NCBI GenBank assembly: GCA_024734495.1
Contig: JALMQS010000435.1
Location: 930,001 to 994,000, forward strand
DNA: 64,000 bases
Direction: 5' to 3'
Source: Forficula auricularia
Lineage: Eukaryota; Arthropoda; Insecta; Dermaptera; Forficulidae
The notes under the pieces were generated by a model. The model was not told the DNA's origin. It searched no databases and saw nothing but the letters and a program-made list of their open reading frames with translations. Shown piece after piece: positions 9,876 to 20,483 of the stretch. Each line of letters opens with the position of its first letter. The stretch's first letter is position 1. The position numbers and the translations under genes are program-made.

Positions 9876-10640
9876 TTTTTGATTTTAAGTCGATTCTTCC
9901 ACGTTATCAGTAGAGGTTGCCATTAATAGTCAAAACATCAAAAATGGAATGCAATAAGGTTATTCCTGTAGTATTCGATACGAATCGATAGTTATTTTTG
10001 ATTTTAACTCGATTCATCCATGTCTTCAGCAATGGTTACCAGTAAAAACCGAAACGTCAAAAATCCAATATAGAATGGTTATTCCTCAAGTACTAGATGA
10101 GAATCAATCGCTATTTTTGATTTTAAGTCGATTCCTCTATGTCTTCAGCAATGGTTACCAATAAAAACCGAAACGTCAAAAATCCAATATAGAATGGTTA
10201 TTCCTCAAGTACTAGATGAGAATCAATCGCTATTTTTGATTTTAACTCGATTCCTCTATGTCTTCAGCAATGGTTACCAATAAAAACCGAAACGTCAAAA
10301 ATCCAATATAGAATGGTTATTCCTCAAGTACTAGATGAGAATCAATCGCTATTTTTGATTTTAAGTCGATTCCTCTATGTCTTCAGCAATGGTTACCAAT
10401 AAAAACCGAAACGTCAAAAATCCAATATAGAATGGTTATTCCTCAAGTACTAGATGAGAATCAATCGCTATTTTTGATTTTAACTCGATTCCTCTTATGT
10501 CTTCAGCAAAGGTAACGGATAAGAAAACAACGCAGTTGCTATGGTTACTTATAAAATTTCCTCCCAAATTTTTAGCATTTCACAGAGAGAAGCCTATCCA
10601 TTCTTACTTAAGCAAGGTCGAATGACCTATATTAAAACGA

Positions 10641-10842
10641 TCAAATAATAATAAAGAATTTTTTTTTATTTCCACTTAAATTTACAATCTGTCAGTTAAC
10701 ATTAAGTAAATGATTTATTGAAGTCTAAAAACATGTAAGAAACAACCCAATAGTTGTAAACTATCTCTAATAATTACATTTAGCAATTATGAAATAAACT
10801 TTGATTAAGTCACTGAAACCTTGTAGGTATATCACTGGGTAA
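10641..10842. other. AT-rich spacer, possible 3' part of the Jockey element
   Basis: No coding signal. If 10831-10842 is the target duplication of the SINE, this stretch is the downstream continuation of the minus-strand Jockey element. Confidence 0.35.
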
Positions 10843-11256
10843 ACACTTTTTAAGTCTTTTTCACAAGGTGGGATTAATAATCCTTTAACCATGTCCGCTT
10901 CCGTGGTGTAATGGTCAAAGTAACTGACTGGCAACCCGGAGGTCTCGGGTTCGATTCCCGGCTATACCCAGACATTTTTTCTGTAAGTATAGGGTCTGGT
11001 AATAAAAATTAAGTGGGAGATAAATTTAACCGAATTTATCGCGCGGAGAATTTACCACTGCTCGAAGCCTCTAAAAACCTTAGTAAATTGGATATTAAAT
11101 TGTATCTAAGTTTCTGAGATTGGCTCGTGATCCCGGCTTCATTTCCTTCTGCTCTGTTCTTTTCACGATGGAGGGGCCAGCCCATACAGGCCTTTAGGGA
11201 TCCACCTTCTGGGGTATCTCCTTCGCACATCAATATCATTAAAAAAAAAAAAAAAA
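10843..11256 (+). mobile_element. tRNA-derived SINE with a LINE-related tail
   Basis: A tRNA-like head lies near 10898-10970. It has an A box TGGTGTAATGG and a B box GGGTTCGATTCCC, but the acceptor and anticodon stems no longer pair, so it is not a working tRNA gene. The body ends TTTTCACGATGGAGGGGCCA, then GGCCTTTAGG, then a poly-A run at 11240-11256. That 3' segment matches the tail of the LINE at 62991-64000, so the SINE probably borrows that LINE's machinery. Candidate target duplications are ATATCACTGGGT (10831-10842) and ATATCACTTGGGT (about 11259-11271). The insertion splits the Jockey element just after its HPSD codons. Confidence 0.75.
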
Positions 11257-13830
11257 CATATCACTTGGGTGGTTCTCCAGCCTATCAACAAAATTCTTAT
11301 AATGTTTTTTAATTTCCTCCTTTACCAAGGTAATATTCAGATAACGAGCGATGACAGAGTTTGGGACGAACCAGGGGGCATCCACTATCAGACGGAGGAC
11401 TTTAGCTTGAAAGCGCTCAAGTATTTCGATGTTAGAATTAGCAGCGGACCTCCACAACTGTATCCCATATGTCCAGACACACACACACACACACACCCTA
11501 TACTACATGCATGATTATGGTGGTCTGCGAGCAGGAGCTCATTACCTAACCATATTACTGGTCCTAACCTGTTTGCGACAGGTAATTTGATGATGATGTT
11601 TCAAATTGAACCATCATCATCATGTTTTTTGAAAAACCGCGGTGAGAGCTACTTAGCCGCCCTGAAGGGTGCGTTACCATGTGTCACCGCGAGGAGGTGG
11701 CTCTCTTAATCCTTCCGTGTCTTTACTTAAATGTAAAAATTGTTTTTGACTAACGATCATATTGATTAAGTCAATAATCGTTTAGTCACTAACTACTCTA
11801 CTGTGTGTGCTCTAGCCCTATTAGCTAGAATATCCAGACACACACACACACACTATACTACATGCATGATTATGGTAGTCTGCGAGCAGGAGCTCATTAC
11901 CTAACCATATTACTGATTCTAACCTGTTTGCGACAGGTAATTTGATGATGATGTTTCAAATTGAATCATCATCATCATGCTTTTTGAAAAACCGCGGTGA
12001 GAGCTACTTAGCCGCCCTGAAGGGTGCGTTACCATGTGTCACCGCGAGGAGCCTTAGTATGGCTTTATATAGTAGCAATTTATTTTCCAGAGTTAAACTC
12101 GATTTGCGTCCAATTAACCAATAGAGCTTACGTAACCGAAGTCCTAATTGTTTCCTTTTAGTTGTTCTGTGTTTCTTCCATGTTAACTTTTGATCAAGAT
12201 GCATTACCAGATATTTTGCATTTTTAGCCTGCGGAATTTCTTTATTGTTTATTGTAATTGGAGGACAGGAACCTCTGTTGTTAGTGAATGTAACATGCGT
12301 TGATTTTGATTCATTGACTTTGATCCGCCATTTTAAAAGCCAATGTTGTATTCTATTTAGATTTTCTTGAAGTTCTTTAGTCGGCAATTGTGGATCTTTA
12401 TCTGCAGCAAGTAAGGCTGTGTCATCAGCAAATGTAGCTATAGTAGCATTGGGAGAGGTAGGTAAATCACTAGTGTAAATGAGGTAAAGAAGAGGACCCA
12501 ACACGCTACCTTGTGGTACACCAGCATAAATGGGATATAGAGATGTTTGTTCACCAGAATATTTCACTAAAAAGTGTCTATCACAAAGCTACGATCTCAA
12601 AAGCAGGTAATAGTTACTAGGTAACAGTTTTTTTATTTTATATAATAGTCCTGTATGCCATACCTTATCGAAGGCTTGACTAATATCTAGGAACCCTGCA
12701 AAGCAGTATTGCCTTCTCTCTAAAGCTTCAGTAATTCTACTCGTTACTCTATGTATTTGTTCAATAGTACCATGGTAACTTCTAAAACCAAATTGATGTC
12801 TGGGTATAATATTATTAGCTTCTATGATTGGTTCAAGTTCACATTTTATTAATTTTTCCAATATTTTAGACATAATTGGGAGTAAACTGATTGGCCTGTA
12901 TGAATTTACTTCTTCTGGCGGTTTACCAGGTTTGGATATTAAAATAATTGTTGCTAATTTACAAGAAAGAGGAAAGTAAGTATGTCTGACTACAGCGTTA
13001 TATATATATATATATATATATAGTTAACAATTTTAGAGCTTTGTCCGGCAGTTCCACTAGTATTTTAGCCGTAATCAAGTCACATCCTGGGGATTTTTTT
13101 GAATTTAATTGTTTAATTTGTTGCTTAATTTTATTAATTTTAAATGGTTTTAGAGGAGTTTCCAGCTGGATGGGTGTCTCAAGGTAATCATAAATATCTG
13201 TTTCGCCATTAACCTGTAACTCATATGGATGAGGTTTAAAAACATCCGCCAAATAATTAGCGAAGCAAATTGCCTTATCTTTATTCGATTTAGCCCAGCT
13301 GCCATCTTGAGCCCGGATTGGTGTATTGAAATTTTTTGGTCTTTTAAGTTTATTTGTTGCTTTTCAAAGTGAGTAGTCAGTTGCTTCAGATGCTGATAGA
13401 TGTGCTAAGTAGATTTGTATACAATTGTTTTTATGGTTTGTTAGTAGGATTTTAAGCTCCCGTATTATTTTATTTAGTTTAGTTTTGTCAAAAGGGGAAC
13501 GAGTTCTTTGCCATAATTTCCTTAAATGGCGTTTTTCTGCAATTTTTTCTTTAATATTCTGTGGAAGTTGTTCAGTTCTTTCTTTACTTTTAAGTTCTGG
13601 AGTAGATGCCCATGCTGCTCTTTGTATTTCTTCAGTTAAGTACTTTACAGCGTGATCAATTTCTTCAGCATTTTTCAGTGAAATGTTTAGATTTATGTTA
13701 TTATCCAATATCTCCCGAAATTTATTCCAATCAGTATATTTATTACTTAGAGTAGGAGGTTTTTTTTGGATTAATTGAATATCCATTGGTGGATGAAACA
13801 CTTGATTTATTGGTTGCTTATAGTACAAAT
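11257..13830 (-). pseudogene. 5'-truncated Jockey LINE, heavily broken
   Basis: Read on the minus strand, segments appear in the correct order: the linker between endonuclease and RT (13828-13364), an RT N-terminal part with KSPGCDLITAKIL (13252-13030), FLDISQAFDKVWH (motif A) with FGFRSYHGT (12873-12589), then AGVPQGSVLGPLLYLIY and FADDTALLA (12567-12055), and the C-terminal WTYGIQLWRSAANSNIE to HPSD (11478-11260). This order and the WTYGIQLW block identify Jockey. Frame breaks separate the segments; a (TA)n microsatellite sits at 13001-13021 in the coding region. The endonuclease is missing. A 577-bp insertion (11474-12050) separates AILR from WTYG. Confidence 0.88.
11474..12050. mobile_element. 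Insertion made of two 220-bp direct repeats around a 133-bp core
   Basis: Two copies, 11478-11698 and 11833-12049, are about 97% alike and each begins with an (AC)n tract. Each contains GCAGGAGCTCATTACC, a hairpin built from TGATGATGATG and CATCATCATCATC, and a longer stem GCGGTGA...TCACCGC. The core (11699-11832) is unique. Jockey coding sequence is contiguous once it is removed, so it is a true insertion. The arrangement resembles a tiny LTR element (TRIM), but the repeats lack TG...CA ends; a dimeric SINE or a duplication after insertion are alternatives. Confidence 0.65.
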
Positions 13831-14167
13831 CTTCTATAAAATAAAAATTTCTAATTATATAATCATCAATATTTTGAATTAAATAACTAGAGTGAGTATT
13901 AGTTTAAAGAATTTATTCTAAAATATTCACTCTACATATGTCTTCTGATTTGTAAAAGCTATTCCTTTTTATATTATAATATGTTAAAAAAAAGGCATTA
14001 TTTTTAAAGATTAGCTTTAAGCTAAATTGTTCAATTAAACTTAACTCTTATTAAAAGAAATTAAAATAATCATTATTAATATTTTGTATGCTAATATATT
14101 CTTTATTGTAAGGAACATCAATAATTGTTTAATTTTTATATGTATTGCATCATAATCTCATTATATA
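13831..14167. other. No recognisable feature
   Basis: Very AT-rich spacer between the truncated 5' ends of two oppositely oriented LINEs. Confidence 0.5.
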
Positions 14168-14905
14168 GTGAGAAAGGACCTCGTCTCCGTCAGGTCTGAA
14201 AACTCTGAACTAAGGTCGCTGGTAGATGACCTGAGTTCTAAGTTGATGACTAAATCTGAGACTCCGACGCCTACTCTTTCTACAAATCCTCATGTCTCCA
14301 ATATGGCTTTGAAAAATACTCAGAGGCCCACTCTAACCAAGACCTCCTTTACGAAGACGACTAGTCAGATGGAATCGCAACCTACCTCTTCAACAGTAGT
14401 TCAGAATGACTCTGATCAAGACGAATTCAAGACTGTGCTCAGCAGGAGAAATAAAAATAAAAACAAAAACAAACCAGTCATACTATGCAAGGGACCTAGT
14501 GTTTCGTTTCAACCAGCCAAGAAACGAATCCAAAGAAAGGCCATTTTTGTAACACGTGTAGCCCCCGACACGACTACAGATGTTATTGATAAACATATTA
14601 AATCTAACATGAACATCTCAACAGCTAAGTGCACAAAATTAAAAACTAAATATGACACCTATTCATCGTTTCACATTTCATTCGATGAGCATCACTTAGA
14701 GGAAATTACGAATCCCGAAATTTGGCCTGAAGGTATTCTAATATCTACATTCATGGGCAAATTGAAAGATGACCAAATTCATACCTCCATATTTTCAAAG
14801 CCCTCGGATGAAAAGCAAAATGAAATTGGGGTGAATACTTCCAATGCTATAAGCAAAAATAATTCAAAAAACGAGGACGGATCCAGCTCGACAAGCCTTA
14901 TTTAG
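14168..14905 (+). CDS. LINE ORF1 (gag-like RNA-binding protein), N-terminus missing
   Basis: About 245 residues remain. The N-terminal 30 residues look like the end of a coiled coil (repeated S, E and L). A serine/threonine-rich linker follows, then a basic stretch RNKNKNKNK, then a conserved globular part: AIFVTRVAPDTT, YSSFHISFDEHH and WPEGILISTFMG. The order of these motifs is that of the RRM-like or nucleic-acid-binding C-terminal domain in ORF1 of CR1/Jockey-group LINEs. No CCHC knuckle is seen. The frame is open with no stop to 14905. ORF1 and ORF2 overlap slightly, because the ORF2 frame is open from 14863; ORF2 may start by re-initiation. The start shown is simply the element junction. 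Confidence 0.75.
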   Translation: MRKDLVSVRSENSELRSLVDDLSSKLMTKSETPTPTLSTNPHVSNMALKNTQRPTLTKTSFTKTTSQMESQPTSSTVVQNDSDQDEFKTVLSRRNKNKNKNKPVILCKGPSVSFQPAKKRIQRKAIFVTRVAPDTTTDVIDKHIKSNMNISTAKCTKLKTKYDTYSSFHISFDEHHLEEITNPEIWPEGILISTFMGKLKDDQIHTSIFSKPSDEKQNEIGVNTSNAISKNNSKNEDGSSSTSLI

Positions 14906-14931
14906 AAATATATTACCAGAATATCAGAAGT

Positions 14932-17820
14932 ATGAGATGTAAACTGGATCAGGTGAGGTTGTCTGCCGCAACCTTCGCACTTAATTATGATGTCATTATT
15001 TTAACCGAAACCTGGATCAACAATTCTGTGCATGATTCTGAGATCGATATTGGCCCTTACATTATCTACAGAGATGACAGATCCGAAACAGTCAGTTCCA
15101 GAGGAGGTGGAGTCCTCATTGCCATAAATAAATCTTTACTTAGTAGATCTTTTCACTCAATCGAAAATGACCTGCTATCCTTTAACCAACTGTTTGTAAT
15201 TCTCCCTGAATTAAAAATTATTATCGGATCAGTGTATCTCCCTCCGGCGTCTGACATATCTCTATATCAGGAACACGCCATGCATGTGGAGGACATTTTA
15301 AGCTCCTACTTGGATCATGATGTGTTCTTGGTGGGTGACTACAATTTATCGGGAATCTCCTGGAAAATATCCTCCTCCGGTGCTTCACATAGCTTTGAAG
15401 AAAGAAGTACCTCATCTACAAGATATTGTGCGGCGCTTTTGACAGACAGTTTCAATTCCTTAGGTCTAAGTCAGTTCAATTTGTTCACTAATAGTAAGGG
15501 TAATATCCTCGACTTATGTTTCTCTAATCTTAATAGTAAAATAGACTTAAGTAACGATATCTTGTCCAAAATAGACGAATTCCACCCTGTCTTAAATATA
15601 TCTCTTAATTGTGCTAGTAGTACTAGACGTGTGTCACCGTCATTTAGTTCTTTAAAATCAAAATGGGTCAGTTATAATTTTGCAAGATGCAACATTGAAG
15701 TCCTTAGTCAAAAATTGAAAGAAATTGATTGGAATACCACTTTATGTAATTTAGATTTATCTTCTGCGGTAACGAGGTTTTATGATATAATAATGTCCCT
15801 CATAGCAGAAACATGCCCTAAAATGCATTGCAATAGTGCTGGATATCCATCATGGTTTTCTAAAAAACTTATTTCGCTAATAATTAACAAAAAAATTGCC
15901 CATAAGAATTACAAGAGTAATCAGAGTGAAACAAATTATAATGATTTCAAAAACTTAAGGTCTCTGTGTAAAGCCGAGGCCACACTTTGTTATTCTACCT
16001 ATATTTCAAATATTGAATCTAATGTGCCAAACAATATAAAAATCTTCTGGAACTTCATTAATGCAAAGAGGGGCACAAAGGGATATCCTTCCAGCATGTT
16101 CCTCGATGAATTCAATGGCTCCAATGATGCACAGATTTCCAATCTTTTTGCTGAATTCTTTAAAAATGTCTATAGCTTGGCTACAACAAATGTAACATTT
16201 GACTCAGACACTATTGCCAACTATTGTGCAAATACTCTAGTCCCCGATAAACATGCTAGTAATATTCCAATTACAATTTCCGAGGAAGAAATAATCACTG
16301 CATTAAAGGAATTGAAGCCCTCTCTCACCGTCGGCTCTGATGGTGTACCTGCTTTTATAGTCAAAAACTGTTCTTTGTCTCTTATTAAACCCTTACTTAT
16401 ATTATTCAACCTCTCTCTCGAAGAAAAATTTCTACCTGAACTATGGAAAAAATCATTTATTACTCCCGTTTTCAAGAGTGGCTCACGCAATAATATCAGA
16501 AATTACAGACCAATAGCTATAATAAGTGCGATACCAAAATTATTAGACAAGATTATGTACAACAAGATTCTTTTAATTTGCTCTGATGCGATTTCCAGTA
16601 AACAGCATGGATTTGTACATTCTCGTTCAACTGTCACTAATCTTACTCTATTCACAAATTCTATTTTCCTCAGCCTTAACAAAAATACACAACTCGACGC
16701 TATTTACCTTGATTTTAAAAAAGCCTTTGACCTCATCAATCATGAAATTTTGTTGCTAAAGCTTAAGTACTTTAATCTTCCAACTAATATAATTCTATGG
16801 ATTGGAAATTATCTCTCCGATAGATATTCAATCGTCCGAATCAATGGCGCGGTATCCCAACAATTCTTAGCACCCTCTGGGGTCCCTCAGGGTAGCCACA
16901 TTGGTCCCCTATTGTTTCTTTTATTTATTAATGACCTGGTCAATGTAACTCAACATTGCAATATATTGCTATTCGCAGACGATATCAAATTGTTTTTTGA
17001 CATTTCTAAAGTTTCAGACTGCAACAAGCTACAATCCGACCTAAAAAACTTAACTATCTGGTGCAAAGCAAACTTATTTTTTCTAAATTTTGACAAATGC
17101 TTCACCATTTCATTCTCAAAAAAGGAATATTTTATCTCATACAATTACTATCTGGACGATACTTCTTATTGCACTAGAGTAACTTCAATCAAAGACCTTG
17201 GTGTCACCTTTGACTCAAAGCTCACGTTTAATGAACATATTAATCATGTGGTTAGTAAAGCTAACCGAACTTGGGGGTTCATATTTCGCAACACTAAAGC
17301 TTTTAGGAGCCCCAATTGTATCAGATACCTATACATAAGTTTGATTAAATCTGTCGTAATGTATGCTTCAACAATCTGGAGACCGAATCTAAAAACCAAC
17401 ATAGCTAGACTTGAAAGAATTCAGCATAAAGTTTTGAGACATCTAGCGTCTCTCTCTGGTAGCCCTATGTCTAGATACGATCATGACTACTTGAAAATCG
17501 CTGAAACTTTCGACATGTCAACTATTCTTTCGTCTATGATTGCTTCCGACAACTTATTCACTTTTAAAATTATGTCTGATGCCATTCGTTGTCCTGAGCT
17601 TAAAATTCTTTTTCCACTGAACAATCCCTCGTACCCACTACGACAGAATCAACCATTCTATCCACCAGTTCCATTTACACGTCATTCCGAAACCAACCCT
17701 ATTTATAGATTAAGCATCGCTTATAACGCCCTTTCCCAAAAAACATGCGTTTTGAATTTTACTATAGATACCAACAGAATGTCTAGAATTATAAAAATAA
17801 ACACACTTTCATATATTTAA
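14932..17820 (+). CDS. LINE ORF2: AP endonuclease and reverse transcriptase
   Basis: This 962-residue protein would nick DNA and prime reverse transcription of the element RNA. Endonuclease motifs: VIILTETWINN, GGGVLIAI, VFLVGDYNLSG (GDYN) and ILDLCFSN. The usual SDHxP histidine box is DEFHPVLNIS, so histidine is kept although SD is not. RT motifs: NYRPIAIISAIPKL, YLDFKKAFDLINH (motif A), SGVPQGSHIGPLLFLLFIND (motif B) and FADDIKLFF (motif C with both aspartates). The C-terminal thumb-like region YASTIWRPN is present. There is no RNase H. The canonical beginning IYYQNIRSMRCK starts a few codons upstream of the first ATG, so translation may begin earlier, overlapping the ORF1 stop. No stop or frameshift is seen, so this ORF is potentially functional. 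Confidence 0.92.
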   Translation: MRCKLDQVRLSAATFALNYDVIILTETWINNSVHDSEIDIGPYIIYRDDRSETVSSRGGGVLIAINKSLLSRSFHSIENDLLSFNQLFVILPELKIIIGSVYLPPASDISLYQEHAMHVEDILSSYLDHDVFLVGDYNLSGISWKISSSGASHSFEERSTSSTRYCAALLTDSFNSLGLSQFNLFTNSKGNILDLCFSNLNSKIDLSNDILSKIDEFHPVLNISLNCASSTRRVSPSFSSLKSKWVSYNFARCNIEVLSQKLKEIDWNTTLCNLDLSSAVTRFYDIIMSLIAETCPKMHCNSAGYPSWFSKKLISLIINKKIAHKNYKSNQSETNYNDFKNLRSLCKAEATLCYSTYISNIESNVPNNIKIFWNFINAKRGTKGYPSSMFLDEFNGSNDAQISNLFAEFFKNVYSLATTNVTFDSDTIANYCANTLVPDKHASNIPITISEEEIITALKELKPSLTVGSDGVPAFIVKNCSLSLIKPLLILFNLSLEEKFLPELWKKSFITPVFKSGSRNNIRNYRPIAIISAIPKLLDKIMYNKILLICSDAISSKQHGFVHSRSTVTNLTLFTNSIFLSLNKNTQLDAIYLDFKKAFDLINHEILLLKLKYFNLPTNIILWIGNYLSDRYSIVRINGAVSQQFLAPSGVPQGSHIGPLLFLLFINDLVNVTQHCNILLFADDIKLFFDISKVSDCNKLQSDLKNLTIWCKANLFFLNFDKCFTISFSKKEYFISYNYYLDDTSYCTRVTSIKDLGVTFDSKLTFNEHINHVVSKANRTWGFIFRNTKAFRSPNCIRYLYISLIKSVVMYASTIWRPNLKTNIARLERIQHKVLRHLASLSGSPMSRYDHDYLKIAETFDMSTILSSMIASDNLFTFKIMSDAIRCPELKILFPLNNPSYPLRQNQPFYPPVPFTRHSETNPIYRLSIAYNALSQKTCVLNFTIDTNRMSRIIKINTLSYI

Positions 17821-17973
17821 ATACTCACTATCATAATTATTATATCTGATTTACTCTGTATTGTTGTTTAGTATTTGTATGTTTAACATTATTGTTTTTT
17901 TCTCTACTTTTTACTAAGTAGTGTTTCTTTGTATTACTTTTTGTAATGTTTTTAAAGGCACATGCCGTTGAAA

Positions 17974-18008
<35 letters not shown>

Positions 18009-18010
18009 AT

Positions 18011-18544
18011 ATATTTATTGTTTAAAGAAAAGAGACAAAGTAATATTTATTGTATTATTGAATTATTTTAATTTTATTTGAAATCTCGAATTGTATAACT
18101 AATAATTATTGCATTTATATTATAAAAATTAAATATTATATTTAAATTTTTCATTACTTATCAATAAAAAACAATTCAATTTAATTGTTCATCATATGAA
18201 TAAGAAAATAGTTTTATGAAATTTTATTTATAAAATTAAGCCAGAACCCATCTCCAATTCTCTCTAAATAGTCCAAGAAATTGTATACGATTATATTGGT
18301 GTTATAATCGGCCTGCAATCTAAGGATTGTTCGATTTTCCATTCGAATTACCCCTTTCAGAGAAATAAGTCAAGACTTACATTTTCTAATGTTTTAACCT
18401 TTTTGTTTTGCAGGAATCTTAGTTAGCTAACACCTCAATTAAAAATATTTTAATTGTAGCTGTCTAAGATCGCTTGACTTCCTTGAGCTTTTATTAGGGG
18501 GTAATTCTGGCGACCGTGTATTTTCCTTTATTAAAATTAAGGGG
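18011..18544. other. No recognisable feature
   Basis: AT-rich DNA; no frame or known repeat. Confidence 0.5.
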
Positions 18545-19222
18545 CGTTAAGAGTAACAATTGCTGAAGACATGGAGGAATCGAATTAAAATCAAAAATAG
18601 CGATTGATTCTCAACTAGTACTTGAGGAATAACCATTCTATATTGGATTTTTAACGTTTCGGTTTTTATTGGTAACCAATGATGAAGACATCGAGTTAAA
18701 ATCAAAAATAGCGATTGATTCTCATCTATTACTTGGGGAATAACAATTCTACATTAGATTTTTGACGCTTCGATTATTATTGGTAACCATTGCTGAAGAC
18801 ATGGAGGAATCGGCTTAAAATCAAAAATAACGATCGATTCTTATCTAATACTAGAGGAATAACCTTATTGCATTCCATTTTTGATGTTTTGACTATTAAT
18901 GGAACCTCTACTGAATACGTGGAAGAATCGACTTGAGTTGTTTACCAAAAAAGAATTTAATCTTTTTGATTTTAAGTCGATTCTTCCACGTTTTCAGTAG
19001 AGGTTGCCATTAATAGTCAAAACATCAAAAATGGAATGCAATACGGTTATTCCTCTAATATTAGATAAGAATCGATCGTTATTTTTGATTTTAATTCGAT
19101 TCCTCCATGTCTTCAGCAATGGTTACCAATAATAATCGAAGCGTCAAAAATCTAATGTAGAATTGTTATTCCTCAAGTAATAGATGAGAATAGATTTTTG
19201 ACTTTAAGTCGATTCCTCCATG
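18545..19222. mobile_element. Inverted-repeat element with 119-bp satellite units
   Basis: Reverse-orientation units (for example GCTGAAGACATGGAGGAATC at 18551) run to about 18930. The centre GAGTTGTTTACCAAAAAAG follows, then forward units (TTTTTGATTTTAAGTCGATT) run to 19222. The first unit on each side of the centre belongs to one sequence type (GTTGCCATTAATAGTC) and outer units to another (ATGGTTACCAATAATAATC). That fixed order recurs in the other copies. No terminal repeats are visible here. Confidence 0.75.
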
Positions 19223-20031
19223 ACCTTATTTGGATATGTGCTAATTTTTTCTTTCTTCGCTACCCCTGGGATGCCTTCCATTACTTTCAATTATAAATTA
19301 TAAAATATGACTATGGTAGATGACATTCATCGAAAGAAAAATTAAACAACACTTGGCATATAACAGCAAGAATTGCATGTTCACCATTCAAGAACTACCT
19401 TCGCTGCTTAAATTTAGTGATTTATGGGAGGGATCGTGTTGTTTCAAAAACCTTTCGGTGTATTGATACAAGCCAAATAAAAAATAATATATTTATGTTG
19501 AAACTGGACAAAAATTTTAGAGACTGTTTATTTTGGTGCCACCCTTTCTGATGGTGTCACCTGGTGCGGTCTGGATCCCTCGCATGCCCACAAACGATGC
19601 CTTTGAGCCTGAGTAGAGGGATTTGTTCGAACATATGGGATTATATGAATTACACAGATTATTTATACCATTTGATTTAATTATATCCTTGATCCTTATT
19701 TAAACAATATGAGATTAAATATATATTTGTTACCCTGAAAACTCGAAATTAGTTAAATCCCGATTTTCCAATTTTAACAAAGCCCTTTCATGAGTACTTT
19801 AGTATCAACTAGTCAGTACTAAAACTCACTAAGAGATTTTAGGAGGATTTAAATGACTGAATGAATTGTAATATTTTTAATTATTTACATATTTTATTAG
19901 TTAAAATTAGTCTGAAATGGACCAGTTAAAAGTGTTTTTGTGCCTGCACATATTTGAAAGAAGAGGTTATTTTAATAATTACCAGCCTGTTTTAATAGAT
20001 GATCCATCTCATAGAAATTTCCAAAATGTAT
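19223..20031. other. No recognisable feature
   Basis: AT-rich. A GC-richer patch at 19540-19610 gives no recognisable product. Confidence 0.45.
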
Positions 20032-20033
20032 TA

Positions 20034-20378
20034 CAGTAAAACCTCGTTTATCCGGCCCTCATTTATCCGGACCTCCGGATTATCCGGATCGGATTTGTAG
20101 ACATTTTTATTTTAATAAATGTTCATGTGAATAGATAATAATTTTTAGCTCTGATAGAAAGAATGTAATTATAATTTCACCAAAAATTTAACGTATGTAT
20201 TTTTAATCCATTCTATGTAATTTTGATATAAACGTGTTTTTTTTTATCGTAATAAATTCAAATTCACTTATTTGAGGATTTGTTTTGTTTTTATTACCCA
20301 TATATCCGAATTATCCGAATTTTCGATTATCCGGTTTTCCTTTGGTCCCAGTTAGTCCGGGTAAACGAGGTTCTAAAG
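20034..20378. mobile_element. pogo/Tigger-like MITE
   Basis: It starts CAGTAAAACCTCGTTTATCC and ends GTAAACGAGGTTCTAAAG, flanked by TA at 20032-20033 and 20379-20380. A CAGT start, an AACCTCG-type terminal repeat and TA duplication are typical of the pogo/Tigger branch of Tc1/mariner. The terminal repeats contain several internal copies of TATCCGG. It is 345 bp and non-coding. A partial relative is at 24049-24207. Confidence 0.8.
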
Positions 20379-20483
20379 TATACTCAACTCAAAGAAACGT
20401 GTTTTTTTTAAATAGTTTTAATTTATTTATTTATATCTTAATTGGGATGAACATATTTTCTGAAAAATATATTTTTACTTTAT

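Larger units (their letters stand above)
9169..10640. mobile_element. Inverted-repeat element containing 119-bp satellite units, with two nested insertions
   Basis: Reverse-orientation units occupy 9169-9380 and forward units 9876-10505. The centre (AAACAACTCAAGCTTGAGTTT) is interrupted by a LINE at 9394-9730, and the adjoining CTTTTTGATTTTAAG by a retrozyme-like insert at 9766-9875. The forward array holds five near-identical units: landmark positions 10000, 10119, 10238 and 10357 show a 119-bp period. The right end (GGTAACGGATAAGAAAACAA to about 10640) recurs at 22590-22730 and 50893-51030. No protein is encoded; mobilisation would need a partner in trans. Confidence 0.8.
14168..18010 (+). 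mobile_element. CR1/Jockey-like LINE, near-intact but 5'-truncated
   Basis: The element holds a partial ORF1, an intact ORF2, a short 3' UTR and a tandem AAAT tail (17971-18010). A second copy of the last 850 bp lies inverted at 60397-61245; its 190 C-terminal residues are identical and the UTR differs by a single base in a T run. That implies recent retrotransposition of the family. ORF1 has no ATG at its start and begins directly at the junction, so the 5' end is lost. Confidence 0.9.

Noticed and set aside
9876..10505. Hammerhead ribozymes in the 119-bp repeat (GAAACGTC on one strand, CTGAAGACATGG on the other)
   Set aside because: The two boxes lie on opposite strands and in the wrong order, with no supporting helices, so they cannot form a hammerhead.
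9876..10505. CRISPR array
   Set aside because: Units are contiguous 119-bp repeats without unique spacers, in a clearly eukaryotic transposon setting.
10898..10970. A tRNA gene (GGC anticodon-like loop, good A and B boxes)
   Set aside because: Acceptor and anticodon stems do not pair, and the sequence runs into a SINE body with poly-A. It is a tRNA-derived SINE head.
11474..12050. LTR retrotransposon or TRIM as a firm call
   Set aside because: The direct repeats lack TG...CA ends and no primer-binding site or polypurine tract is evident; kept as an unclassified insertion.
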